Shown in pieces: positions 1 through 8,018 of a stretch of 64,000 bases of DNA; the stretch's first letter is position 1, and the number at the start of each line of letters is the position of its first letter. The notes beneath the pieces were generated by a model. The model was not told where the DNA came from. It did not search any database and worked only from the letters and a program-made list of their open reading frames with translations. Origin of the DNA: Sinorhizobium terangae (GTDB lineage: Bacteria; Pseudomonadota; Alphaproteobacteria; Rhizobiales; Rhizobiaceae); the NCBI RefSeq assembly GCF_009601505.1, contig NZ_WITC01000120.1, forward strand, positions 62,001 through 126,000. The letters are read 5' to 3'. The position numbers and the translations under genes are program-made.

Positions 1-49
1 CGTGTATTTTTGGCTGTTCCGATAGGAGCGGCCTGCTGATCATATTCAA

Positions 50-80
50 CAAGGCCGCCATCAGGCGGCTTTTGTTTTTC
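50..80 (+). terminator. Rho-independent terminator of a gene outside the window
   Basis: GCCGCC at 54-59 and GGCGGC at 64-69 form a 6-bp GC stem with a 4-base loop, followed by a T-rich run to 79. It most likely ends a plus-strand transcript that begins left of the window, since nothing inside the window lies upstream of it. Confidence 0.7.
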
Positions 81-117
81 ACGGCACCTGATGGCGGCAG
101 AACCATAGGAGCCGAGA

Positions 118-621
118 ATGTTGCAGACCGCCACCCCTTCCCTTCATCCCCTGCCATCGGCACGCCCACCGATGGTGACGATCCGCTGTGCCAAACCGCG
201 CGATCTTCCCGAACTGCACGAGATGATCGTCGAACTTTCCGCGCATCACGGCGACGCCGCACCGCTGACGCCGGAACGGCTCGAACGCGACCTCTTCAGC
301 CGCTCCCCCTGGATCACCGCGCTTGTCGCCGAAGCCGGCAACCAGCTGATCGGCTACGCCATCCTTGTTCCGACTTATCGGGCAGCCGAAGGCGTGCGCG
401 GCATGGAACTGCATCACCTTTTCGTTCGTCCCGGCCATCGTGGCACCGGCATTGGCCGCCACCTCGTTGCCAAGGCACGCGAACAGGCGCGTATGGTCGG
501 CTGCGACTATCTTTCCGTCAGCGCCGCCACCGGCAATTTCCAGGCGCATCGCTTCTACGAATCCGAACGCTTCGTACCTCGACCCGTCACCGGCATGCGC
601 TATATGCAGAAACTTGGCTGA
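118..621 (+). CDS. GNAT family N-acetyltransferase
   Basis: A 167-residue protein with the GNAT fold: an acetyl-CoA pyrophosphate-binding loop is visible as RPGHRGTGIGRHLV (about residues 103-116), followed by the late FYESERF segment typical of the family C terminus. The acceptor substrate cannot be told from sequence. An AGGAG six bases before the ATG at 118 supports this start; an in-frame ATG at 172 would remove a low-complexity N terminus and remains possible. The next gene follows after 12 bases, so the two are probably cotranscribed. Confidence 0.85.
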   Translation: MLQTATPSLHPLPSARPPMVTIRCAKPRDLPELHEMIVELSAHHGDAAPLTPERLERDLFSRSPWITALVAEAGNQLIGYAILVPTYRAAEGVRGMELHHLFVRPGHRGTGIGRHLVAKAREQARMVGCDYLSVSAATGNFQAHRFYESERFVPRPVTGMRYMQKLG

Positions 622-633
622 ACGGGAGGGCTC

Positions 634-1212
634 ATGCGCCTCGCAATCGTCCTGACGGAAGGTTTCGCCGACTGGGAATGCGCGCTGCTGATGGCCACGG
701 CGCGCACCGAGCTCGGGCTCGACGTGCTGATCGCCGCGCCCGGCGGCACCGTGGTGACATCGATGGGCGGCCTTCACATCACGCCGCACCTGCCGACGAA
801 GACGCTGGCCCCGACGGAGTTCGACGCGCTTGTGCTCTGCGGCGGGTCGGCCTGGCAAACCTCCGCTGCACCCAATCTCACTGCGATGATCCATGCCTTT
901 CACGGGAAAGGCCGCGTCGTCGCAGGGATCTGTGGGGCGACGCTTGCGCTGGCCGCTAGCGGCATTCTCAACGAAACGGACCACACGGGCAACTCGGCCG
1001 AAAGTCTCTCAGCAGTCGCCGGTTATCACGGTCACCAACATTATCGCGACCAACCGCAGGCCCTTCGCAGCGACCGCCTGGTGACCGCTGCGGGTACGGC
1101 CCCGGTCAGCTTTACGGCCGAGATCTTCCACGCGCTCGGCCTCGGTTCCGAAGCGCTTGACGACTATCTTTCGCTCTACGCCAGGGAGCATGTCGTTCGC
1201 GCTGCACGATAA
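634..1212 (+). CDS. DJ-1/PfpI family protein (class I glutamine amidotransferase-like)
   Basis: A 192-residue single-domain protein of the DJ-1/ThiJ/PfpI superfamily. The nucleophile elbow is visible as GICGATLALA, with Cys at about residue 100, and the N terminus has the usual beta strand and acidic residue (LTEGFADWE). Members are proteases, chaperones, glyoxalases or amidotransferase-like proteins; the exact role is not predictable here. A GGGAGG sits just before the ATG. It lies 12 bases after the acetyltransferase gene and converges on the cytochrome gene, whose stop is only 14 bases away. Confidence 0.8.
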   Translation: MRLAIVLTEGFADWECALLMATARTELGLDVLIAAPGGTVVTSMGGLHITPHLPTKTLAPTEFDALVLCGGSAWQTSAAPNLTAMIHAFHGKGRVVAGICGATLALAASGILNETDHTGNSAESLSAVAGYHGHQHYRDQPQALRSDRLVTAAGTAPVSFTAEIFHALGLGSEALDDYLSLYAREHVVRAAR

Positions 1213-1225
1213 AGCAGTGAACCCT

Positions 1226-2140
1226 TCAAAGCGGCGGGAGCGCCTTCAGATAGGCGGCGATCGCCTCTCGGTCGGAGGGCGAAAGTCTTGCCAGGTTCTT
1301 CTGTACCTCGATCATCGAACCGCCGACGGAATCGAAATCCGGCGTGAAACCGGTCTCCAAATAGGAGGCGATGTCGGATGCGCTCCAACTGCCGACGCTT
1401 CTCGAGCCCGGCGTGATGTCCGGGATGCGGCCTTGGCCCTCGGGGTTTGGCGCACCGGCCAACCACCTGCCTGCCTCGAATCCGCCGAGGGCGTTGCGCG
1501 GCGTATGACACTCGCCGCAATGGCCGGGACCTTCAACCAGATACTGCCCGCGTGCGAGCTTCGCGTCCGCCGTATTCATCTCGACGCGCGGCTCGTCGGT
1601 GAAGAACAAGAGCTTCCAGGCGCCTAGCGCCGGGCGGATGTTGTAGGGAAAAGGCAAGTCGTGCGGCGGCACCACATTGGCGCTCTTCGGCAGCGTTTGC
1701 AGATATCCCCAGAGATCATTGATATCCTTGGCAGTCATGCGCGCGTAGGAACCGTACGGGAACGACGGATAAAGGTGCTCGCCATTTTCCCCGACACCGC
1801 GCGTCATGGCGTTGCCGAACTCGGCAAGCGTCCAGTCGCCGATGCCGGCGCTTTCATCGGGCGAGATGTTTGGAACATGGAAGGTACCGAAGGGGCTTTT
1901 CAGGGCCCGGCCACCTGAAAGCACGAGCCGCGCGTCATCCTGTGCCCCCGGCTGAGCGTGGCAGCTGACGCAGCCGCCTGCCCAAAAAACCTGTTCGCCA
2001 TTCGCGAGATCCGGTTCGCCGAGCCCTTCCCAATGGCCTTCGTCCCACGGCGCAGGTTTCGTCAGCCACCAGGAACCGCCTGCTCCGGCAAGGGCCAGCA
2101 CGACCAGACCAGACATCAGTTTCGTTGTTCGTCGGCCCAT
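1226..2140 (-). CDS. diheme cytochrome c, membrane-anchored or periplasmic
   Basis: A 304-residue protein with an N-terminal hydrophobic segment (residues 10-23) for export and two heme c sites, CVSCH at 57-61 and CGECH at 208-212, so two monoheme domains in tandem. Such proteins pass electrons in the periplasm, often as subunits of dehydrogenases or terminal oxidases. The start was set at 2140 because GGGAGG precedes that ATG; the frame is open further to 2167. It lies 85 bases downstream of a cytochrome c' gene on the same strand, so both are probably one operon. Confidence 0.88.
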   Translation of the reverse strand: MGRRTTKLMSGLVVLALAGAGGSWWLTKPAPWDEGHWEGLGEPDLANGEQVFWAGGCVSCHAQPGAQDDARLVLSGGRALKSPFGTFHVPNISPDESAGIGDWTLAEFGNAMTRGVGENGEHLYPSFPYGSYARMTAKDINDLWGYLQTLPKSANVVPPHDLPFPYNIRPALGAWKLLFFTDEPRVEMNTADAKLARGQYLVEGPGHCGECHTPRNALGGFEAGRWLAGAPNPEGQGRIPDITPGSRSVGSWSASDIASYLETGFTPDFDSVGGSMIEVQKNLARLSPSDREAIAAYLKALPPL

Positions 2141-2225
2141 CGGGCCTCCCCTCATGGTGGAAGACAAAGAAGGATGCGCCAGCGGGGCCGGCGCATCGCA
2201 AACGGTCAGGATGAAGGAACGCCTC

Positions 2226-2672
2226 TCAGTCTTTTTTCAGGCGATAGGTCTCGTGACAGCTGGAGCAGTCCTTGCCGAGAATGCCGAGGGCAGCGCCAAC
2301 ACCGGCCTTGTCCGCCGGAAGCTGGGCGAGCAGCGCGCTCGCGTCGGTGCCGAGCTTGGCTGCCTTAGCCTTGAAGTCATCCATGTTCTGCCAGATTTTC
2401 GGGCTTGCTTCGGTTTCCGAGCCGGTTTCCGAACCGGCCGGGAAATGACTTGGGAAGATCTTCACCGTCTCGCTGATCGTCGTCAGCGATGCCCTGACGA
2501 TTTCCGCGTCGTAGGGCTTTTCGCCCTTGGCAATTCCGTTCAACGCACCGGCGGCCCGCCCCACCTTCTTCATCAGTTGCTGGCGCACAGCCTGTGGCTC
2601 GTCCGCTGCCGCCACGACGGTGACACCCACGCCCGCCAGGGCGGCAGCAAGAATAATAGCTCGTATCTTCAT
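2226..2672 (-). CDS. cytochrome c' / c556 family protein
   Basis: A 148-residue exported protein: a Sec signal peptide ends at about residue 23, and the single heme site CSSCH is near the C terminus (136-140). A C-terminal heme site in a four-helix-sized protein is the hallmark of cytochrome c' and c556. These proteins bind NO or CO or act as electron carriers. A GGAG precedes two adjacent ATGs; the second gives better spacing. It is the first gene of a probable two-gene operon with the diheme cytochrome downstream. Confidence 0.87.
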   Translation of the reverse strand: MKIRAIILAAALAGVGVTVVAAADEPQAVRQQLMKKVGRAAGALNGIAKGEKPYDAEIVRASLTTISETVKIFPSHFPAGSETGSETEASPKIWQNMDDFKAKAAKLGTDASALLAQLPADKAGVGAALGILGKDCSSCHETYRLKKD

Positions 2673-2871
2673 CATGATCTCCGGTCATTCGAAACCGCCC
2701 CTGCGGCTTCCTGTTGAAGACGGGGCATGATGGCATTTTGTTCTTTCGACGGAGGTAACATTTATTTGATGTTCTTGTCCGCTTCAGCATAATTGGCTTC
2801 GACGGCGGTACTGGCGGTGTTTGTCGCATCCCCGGAAACAGCTTGGACAAGACTGCGGCGCCTTAATACTT

Positions 2872-2946
2872 GCAGCACCGCGCGTCATATCGGCCGGGCA
2901 GAGAACGCTGTAGCACGTTGAATTGCTGCATGTTTTTATCCATGCA
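2872..2946. repeat. degenerate RIME-like palindromic repeat
   Basis: Keeps the recognisable blocks of the longer copies at 5421 and 18848: a cgcgcgtc...ggccg palindrome, then gctgtagcacgttgaattgctgcatg. The second palindromic half is missing. It lies in the 299-base gap between the cytochrome c' gene and the LysE gene, where no gene is seen. Confidence 0.6.
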
Positions 2947-2971
2947 ACAGGAGTGACCGCCAACCGCGTCC

Positions 2972-3610
2972 TTACCGGACAGCGGCCCAGCCATGCCATA
3001 CGGTGAAGACAGCAACGGCGATCAGCACGAGACCGGCCGCCCTTCCGATGGCTACCGTTGCGGCTGGACTGCCGACAAGCAGATCACGGCCACGGCCGGC
3101 GGCAAGCGCGAGCCCGCCATAGACCGCGAGCTGCGTCAGCGCGATCATCAAAGCCATGACCGCGGCCTGCGACCAGATCGGACCGAATTGCGGCTTGAGG
3201 AACTGCGGGTAGACGGCCAGCATGAATAGATAGGCCTTGGGATTCATCAGGCTCGTCAGCGCGCCCTGGCGAAAGCTCGCCCAGCGCGACAGCTGCACCG
3301 CCCTTTCGATACTGCCAATGGTGATCGCACTGCGCAACAACGAGAAGCCGATCCAGGCGATATAGAGGGCGCCGGCGAGAAGCAGCATGTTGAAGAGCTG
3401 GGGCACCAGATGCAGGACGACGCTGACGCCGAGCGCGGCATAGAGGGTATGCAGCACGCCGCCGGCCATGATGCCGGCTGTCGCCGATAGGCCGGAGGCT
3501 CGCCCGCCGGTCAGCGAATTGGCCAGGACGAAGACCATGTCCATGCCGGGTACGATGATGATGCCGAAGAGAAGGGTGAAGAAAAGCCAGAGGTTTTCCG
3601 CGTAGCTCAT
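2972..3610 (-). CDS. LysE/RhtB family amino-acid exporter
   Basis: A 212-residue inner-membrane protein with about six hydrophobic segments. The N terminus shows the LysE/RhtB signature: a hydrophobic helix, then PGMDMVFVLANSLTGG and a GIMAGGVLH stretch. Family members export amino acids or derivatives such as lysine or homoserine; the substrate here is unknown. The reading frame is open to 4396, but the part upstream of 3610 is antisense to the next gene and not coding. It is transcribed away from the WYL regulator starting at 3743, which may control it. Confidence 0.87.
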   Translation of the reverse strand: MSYAENLWLFFTLLFGIIIVPGMDMVFVLANSLTGGRASGLSATAGIMAGGVLHTLYAALGVSVVLHLVPQLFNMLLLAGALYIAWIGFSLLRSAITIGSIERAVQLSRWASFRQGALTSLMNPKAYLFMLAVYPQFLKPQFGPIWSQAAVMALMIALTQLAVYGGLALAAGRGRDLLVGSPAATVAIGRAAGLVLIAVAVFTVWHGWAAVR

Positions 3611-3742
3611 GTCAGTTGTCCGTGGGATTTCCATGTGAATGCGTGGCCGGATAGTCGATTTTTCAATCCGTTGACGCATGTTATATCGCTGTCCAACTGA
3701 CAGGGATTTGTCAGGAGCCTTTCGGGCAATGGAGGTTTTTCC

Positions 3743-4456
3743 GTGCGTAAGGCGTCGCGCCTGTTTGAAATCATCCAGATCCTGCGGCTTGCCAGGAAGC
3801 CGATAACGGCCGCGGAGATTGCCGAAACGCTGGAGGTAACGCCACGCTCGATCTACCGCGACATCGCCGCCCTGCAGGCGATGCGGGTGCCGATCGAGGG
3901 CGAACGCGGCCTCGGCTATGTCTTGAGACCCGGCTTCGATCTGCCGCCCCTTATGTTCACGATTGAGGAGACGGAGGCGATCGTGCTGGCGTTGGCGCTG
4001 CTCGCACGCACGGGCGATGAGGAATTGAAGGCGGCCGCGCGGCGCGTGAACCAGAAGATCACCGGCGCCGTCCCCGGGCCTCTGCGCCAGGCGTTCCAGT
4101 CCCAGGCGCTCCACGCCTGGGGCACTGTTGCCGCGCCGCCGCCGGCCATCGATCTCGCCATGATCCGCCGGGCGATCCGCGACGAGCAGAAGCTCGCGCT
4201 CGACTATCGCGACGAACTTGGGCGGGCGAGCGAACGCACGGTGCGCCCGCTGGCGCTCATCTACTATTCGGAACACGCGATGATGGTCGCCTGGTGCGAA
4301 CTGCGCCAAGACATCCGCAACTTTCGCGCCGACCGGGTGGAGCATTGCGAGCCAGTCGACGCCTTTTTCCGCGGCGAGGGCAACAATCTCAGGCAATTGT
4401 GGATCAACGGGTGGCAGGCGAATGCCGCTCGGCCGCTTGAGGCGGAGGAGGTGTAA
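3743..4456 (+). CDS. YafY-type HTH regulator with WYL domain
   Basis: A 237-residue DNA-binding protein. Residues 5-60 form a DeoR-like winged helix-turn-helix (ITAAEIAETLEVTPRSIYRD), and residues 135-215 form a WYL-type ligand-binding domain containing YYSEHAMMVAWCELRQDIR. WYL proteins sense ligands, often nucleic-acid-related, and regulate adjacent genes. The start is GTG, placed 7 bases after GGAGG. The divergent LysE gene across a 132-base gap is the most likely target. Confidence 0.88.
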   Translation: MRKASRLFEIIQILRLARKPITAAEIAETLEVTPRSIYRDIAALQAMRVPIEGERGLGYVLRPGFDLPPLMFTIEETEAIVLALALLARTGDEELKAAARRVNQKITGAVPGPLRQAFQSQALHAWGTVAAPPPAIDLAMIRRAIRDEQKLALDYRDELGRASERTVRPLALIYYSEHAMMVAWCELRQDIRNFRADRVEHCEPVDAFFRGEGNNLRQLWINGWQANAARPLEAEEV

Positions 4457-4460
4457 ATTT

Positions 4461-4575
4461 GCCCCTCATCCGGCTGCCGGCATCTTCTCCCGGCAAGCGG
4501 GGCGAAGGGGGCGATGCCGTGCGCTCCTAAGTCCCCTCTCCCCGTCATGACGGGGAGAGGGTTAGGGTGAGGGGC
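4461..4575. repeat. BIME-like mosaic palindromic repeat
   Basis: Two GC-rich palindromes: gcccctcatccggctgccgg with cttctcccggcaagcgggg, and ctctccccgtcatgacggggagag followed by ttagggtgaggggc. The same modules recur at 34756-34803 and 37869-37979. It lies between the convergent WYL regulator and sodB genes. Confidence 0.75.
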
Positions 4576-4684
4576 ATTTCACCGGCTTTCCCGAAAAGGC
4601 CGCCAGTCACCCCGCCATCGAACCGAAACGAAAGGCCCGGCGCGAGCGCCGGGCCGAATTGCCTGTCGAGACGGAAGCAGCCGC

Positions 4685-5287
4685 TTACTTCGCCGCAGCC
4701 TCGTACATTTCGAGCACGTAATCCCAGTTGATAAGATTGTCGACGAATGCCTCGAGGTATTTCGGGCGAGCGTTGCGGTAGTCGATGTAATAGGAGTGCT
4801 CCCAGACATCAACGCCGAGGATCGGCGACGCGCCGTGGACGAGCGGGTTTTCGCCGTTCGGAGTCTTCGAGATTTCAAGCTTGCCGTTCTTTACCGAGAG
4901 CCAGGCCCAGCCGGAGCCGAACTGGCCGACGCCGGCGGCGATGAAATCGGCGCGGAACTTGTCGTAGCCGCCGAGGTCGGACTTGATGGACGCGTCGAGC
5001 TTGCCCGGCAGGCTGGTGCCGCCGCCACCCTTCTTCATCCACTTCCAGAAATGGATGTGGTTGTAGTGCTGGCCGGCATTGTTGAACAGCGGCTGGTTGG
5101 TCCCATAGGACTTCTTGACGACTTCCTCGAGCGAAAGACCGGAAAGACCGGCGTCCTCGGCGAGCTTGTTGCCGTTCGTCACGTAAGCGAGGTGATGCTT
5201 GTCGTGATGATATTCGAGCGTTTCGCGCGACATATAGGGCGCGAGCGCATCGTAGTCATAGGGAAGGTTCGGCAATTCGAAAGCCAT
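4685..5287 (-). CDS. sodB: superoxide dismutase (Fe/Mn family)
   Basis: A 200-residue Fe/Mn superoxide dismutase that turns superoxide into hydrogen peroxide and oxygen. The N-terminal metal ligand lies in EYHHDKHH (His27 region), the second in the NAGQHYNHIHFW segment, and the late signature DVWEHSYYIDY supplies the Asp and His ligands. There is no signal peptide, so the enzyme is cytosolic. Whether it uses iron or manganese cannot be settled from sequence; the sinorhizobial enzyme is usually called SodB. An aggagatgc sequence lies just before the ATG. Confidence 0.95.
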   Translation of the reverse strand: MAFELPNLPYDYDALAPYMSRETLEYHHDKHHLAYVTNGNKLAEDAGLSGLSLEEVVKKSYGTNQPLFNNAGQHYNHIHFWKWMKKGGGGTSLPGKLDASIKSDLGGYDKFRADFIAAGVGQFGSGWAWLSVKNGKLEISKTPNGENPLVHGASPILGVDVWEHSYYIDYRNARPKYLEAFVDNLINWDYVLEMYEAAAK

Positions 5288-5420
5288 TGTGGCATCTCCT
5301 CTTGTTATGGATTTTCGTCAAGGAAATCTGTGAGCGGGAACATAGGCACCGGCATGGACCGAGGCAACCGATGCGGTGCCAAAATTTCTCTGCCACACGC
5401 AAAATACTTTCGTCGCGTTT

Positions 5421-5527
5421 CTACAGCGCCGCGCGTCCAATCGGACGCGCCAAGGTCGCTGTAGCGCTTTGAAGTGCTGCATGATTTTGTCCCTTAAATC
5501 GATTCCAAGCTAAGGAATCATGCAGTA
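5421..5527. repeat. RIME-like two-palindrome repeat
   Basis: Full-length copy of about 107 bases. The first palindrome contains gcgcgtccaatcggacgcgc flanked by ctacagcg/cgctgtag; the second contains catgatt...ttaaatcgattccaagctaa...aatcatg. Full-length relatives occur at 7257 and 18848 and in reverse orientation at 19878; shorter copies are at 2872, 44948 and 60569. The two-palindrome layout matches the rhizobial RIME class. Confidence 0.8.
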
Positions 5528-5599
5528 ACGAACCATTCTCTTTGGCAAATTCTCGTCACGACCGGCGTGCTACCTGGCCGCGCATTCCCAGCAACACAT

Positions 5600-5938
5600 A
5601 TGAGGAACCCGATGCCGATACGCCCTACTTCAATCCTGAGCCTCCTTGCCGTAAGCCTTGGAGCCGGTGCGGCACATGCCTCGTCCGGCGACGCATGGGA
5701 GGAATTCCGGGCAGACGTGTCGGCCAAGTGCATTGCCGCTGCCGCCGAATCGCTTGAGGACGTCAACGCGATCGTTGATCCTTTCGGTACCGAAAGCTAC
5801 GGAGTGGCACTCGTCTCCGGCAAGCCGAAAGGCGGCGACGGCAACGTCACGCAGATTTGCGTCTACGACAAGCAGACCAAAGCCGTGGAACTCGGCGGCG
5901 AGATCGGCGCTCAGGTGATACCCGCGTCCAAGCCGTAA
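5600..5938 (+). CDS. small exported hypothetical protein
   Basis: A 112-residue protein with a Sec signal peptide ending at AHA (about residues 27-29) and a small mature domain of about 84 residues that has two Cys. No family is recognised. It is probably periplasmic. The ATG at 5600 is preceded by cagcaacacat, a poor ribosome site; an ATG at 5612 is equally possible, and the frame is open to 5567. The neighbours on both sides are unrelated. Confidence 0.65.
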   Translation: MRNPMPIRPTSILSLLAVSLGAGAAHASSGDAWEEFRADVSAKCIAAAAESLEDVNAIVDPFGTESYGVALVSGKPKGGDGNVTQICVYDKQTKAVELGGEIGAQVIPASKP

Positions 5939-6043
5939 TTGACAAGCCGATCACGTGACCCACGCTTCCGCCTCTCAAGACCTCGGCGGGCGGTGCGCGG
6001 GCCTGCCGTCACGATCTTGTGAGATTCAGGCACTTGTTTGTCG

Positions 6044-6057
6044 ACCAACTAGTCGGT
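6044..6057. promoter_or_regulatory. candidate TetR operator, copy 1
   Basis: ACCAACTAGTCGGT is a 14-bp near-perfect palindrome with one mismatched pair, ending 11 bases before the ATG of the TetR gene. The identical 14 bases recur at 6683-6696 before the following membrane-protein gene. Binding by the TetR protein is inference. Confidence 0.7.
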
Positions 6058-6068
6058 AGGTTCTTGTC

Positions 6069-6656
6069 ATGGCAAGCGGGACATATGACAAAATCCTGGA
6101 CGCGGCGGAGGACCTCATGGTTTCGAGGGGCTACAACGCCTTCAGCTATGCGGATATTTCAGCCGAGGTCGGCGTCGGCAAGGCAACGATTCATCACCAT
6201 TTTCCGACCAAGGCCGATCTCGCCGAAAAGGTTCTCGCGCGCTATCGCGCGAGAAATCGACGAAGCGTCGAAGAGTTGCTTTCGGCGGTGTCGGATCCGG
6301 CCGAGCGGCTTGGCGCCTATATCGGCTACTGGGAAGACTGCATCCGCAGAAAGGAGAGGCCTTTCTGCATCGGTGCCCTGCTCGCCTCGGAAATTCCTTC
6401 GCTGCCGGAGGGCGTCGTGCGGCAGGTGCAGGGTCATTTTTCGGATCTTGCCTCGTGGCTTGCCGCCGCGATCGACGGCGGAGTTCGAGCCGGCAAACTG
6501 GAGACGGAAAAGGGAGCGACCGCCGAAGCGGAAATGCTCATGGCAACCGTTCACGGAGCCATGCTCGCAGCGCGTGTCGCTGGATCGGACCCTGAAGTAT
6601 TTTCAACAATTGCGCGCCGCGCGGTCGAACAGATCATGCAGTCGCCGAAGAGATAA
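6069..6656 (+). CDS. TetR/AcrR family transcriptional regulator
   Basis: A 195-residue repressor. The N-terminal helix-turn-helix (residues 8-52) is clear: ILDAAEDLMVSRGYNAFSYADIS, then VGVGKATIHHHFPTKADL. The C-terminal part is the divergent ligand-binding domain of the family. The ligand is unknown. A palindromic operator lies just upstream and an identical copy precedes the next gene, so autoregulation and control of the membrane protein downstream are likely. The next start codon is 60 bases after its stop. Confidence 0.9.
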   Translation: MASGTYDKILDAAEDLMVSRGYNAFSYADISAEVGVGKATIHHHFPTKADLAEKVLARYRARNRRSVEELLSAVSDPAERLGAYIGYWEDCIRRKERPFCIGALLASEIPSLPEGVVRQVQGHFSDLASWLAAAIDGGVRAGKLETEKGATAEAEMLMATVHGAMLAARVAGSDPEVFSTIARRAVEQIMQSPKR

Positions 6657-6682
6657 ACGCATCATTTTTTGAGTCGATATCA

Positions 6683-6696
6683 ACCAACTAGTCGGT
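6683..6696. promoter_or_regulatory. candidate TetR operator, copy 2
   Basis: Identical to the 14-mer at 6044-6057, 20 bases before the ATG of the membrane-protein gene at 6717. Having the same site in front of two adjacent genes suggests each has its own promoter under the same repressor. Confidence 0.7.
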
Positions 6697-6716
6697 CTAC
6701 CAGGAAGGAACAGGAA

Positions 6717-7238
6717 ATGGCCAATCCCCTCTCCACCCTCGGCATTGTCCATACGGCGATCAGCCTCGCGCCGGTCGTCGCAGGCCTCTACGGCTTTGCG
6801 CGCCACGGTGCGATCCTGCCGCAGACACGTTCGGGCAAGTTCTATCTCTCCTCATTGGTGCTCTCGGTGCTGACATCCTTCGGACTGTCGAGCACCGGTG
6901 GCTTCAACGAGGGGCATGCGCTCGGTATCGTGACGCTTGTTGCCGTGGCGGGGAGCCTTGCCGCCGCCCGCACAGACAGACTTGGCCGTTTGAAGCCCTA
7001 TCTCTTGAGCTTCGGACTAAGCTTCAGCTTTTTCCTGCTGATCGTGCCGGCCATCAATGAGTCGCTGACGCGACTGCCTGCTTCCCAACCGCTCGCGAGC
7101 GGACCGGAGTCGCCGATCGTCCGGACGACGCTCATGGTCTGGCTCGTGATTTTCCTCTCGGGCGTCTCGCTTCAGGCCTATTTGTTACGCAGGCGCGCTG
7201 TCGCGGTGAAAGCCGCCCGCGCTCCCCTCTCCCGCTGA
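6717..7238 (+). CDS. four-helix integral membrane protein, function unknown
   Basis: A 173-residue inner-membrane protein with about four to five hydrophobic helices and an Arg-rich C-terminal tail (RRRAVAVKAARAPLSR), predicted cytoplasmic. No enzymatic motif is seen and I do not assign a family. The ATG at 6717 has AAGGAACAGGAA before it; the frame is open to 6669 but that would run through the operator. Its position directly behind a TetR operator suggests that an inducer of the neighbouring repressor controls its expression. Confidence 0.8.
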   Translation: MANPLSTLGIVHTAISLAPVVAGLYGFARHGAILPQTRSGKFYLSSLVLSVLTSFGLSSTGGFNEGHALGIVTLVAVAGSLAAARTDRLGRLKPYLLSFGLSFSFFLLIVPAINESLTRLPASQPLASGPESPIVRTTLMVWLVIFLSGVSLQAYLLRRRAVAVKAARAPLSR

Positions 7239-7256
7239 CCGCAAGACAGACCGGGT

Positions 7257-7363
7257 CTACAGCGCCGCGCGTCCAATGGGACGCGCAAAGGCCGCTGCAG
7301 GACTTTGAAGTGCTGCTTGATTTTTTCCTAAATCGATTCCCATTTTTTAGGGAACCATGCGGT
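7257..7363. repeat. RIME-like two-palindrome repeat
   Basis: Full-length copy: ctacagcgccgcgcgtcc, gggacgcgcaaaggccgctgcag, then tgcttgatt...cctaaatcgattcccattttttaggg...catgc. The second palindrome is more diverged than in the copies at 5421 and 18848. Confidence 0.78.
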
Positions 7364-7478
7364 CGGGCGACTCGAAAGCGGCATTTGTTTCCGCCTGCCC
7401 GGCAGCCGCATCGACATCCTGCATAAGGATCCTATGTCTTCCAGGGTCCATGCACAGAACAAGCAAGCGGAGGACGTT

Positions 7479-7889
7479 ATGGAATTTCATCAGGGGCGGC
7501 TACTCGACCATGTGCATCTCCGCGCAAGAGACCTCGCCGCCAGCAAGCGTTTCTATCGCGCAATTCTTGCAGCTCTCTGCCACCAGCCGACTTTCGAGAC
7601 CGAGCAGGCGATTGCATTCGACGAACTCTACATCGATCAGGCCGAAAGCTATCGCAGCCATGTTCACATCGCCTTTCAGGCGATCGACCCGGATGCGGTT
7701 CGCCGCTTCTATGAAGCCGGCCTTTCGAACGGCGGAGAGGACAATGGCGAGCCCGGCGAGCGGCCCTATCATCCCGGCTATTTCGCCGCCTTTCTCCTCG
7801 ACCCCGATGGCAACAACATCGAGGCGGTCTACCACGGGCCGACGACCCGATCGTCCGCGGATGTCGTCATCCGTCCGCTCGGAGACTGA
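7479..7889 (+). CDS. VOC family (glyoxalase/bleomycin resistance-like) protein
   Basis: A 136-residue single VOC domain: the N-terminal metal-ligand strand LLDHVHLRARDLAASKRFY and the late FLLDPDGNNIEAVYHG motif, in which the Glu is usually a metal ligand, are both present. The family includes glyoxalases, dioxygenases and resistance proteins; the substrate here cannot be named. The start at 7479 is chosen because GCGGAGGA precedes it; an ATG at 7434 in the same frame lacks such a site. Confidence 0.87.
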   Translation: MEFHQGRLLDHVHLRARDLAASKRFYRAILAALCHQPTFETEQAIAFDELYIDQAESYRSHVHIAFQAIDPDAVRRFYEAGLSNGGEDNGEPGERPYHPGYFAAFLLDPDGNNIEAVYHGPTTRSSADVVIRPLGD

Positions 7890-8018
7890 GGCGTGAAAGG
7901 AACAAAGGCATGGCATGCGCCTGCGACCGGCTCGACGAGAAATAGTCGTCGCACTGTCGGTCGGCGCAGCATTTGCCCGAGTTAGGACGAGCCTGCGATA
8001 AAACGCGGGTCCGTGCCG

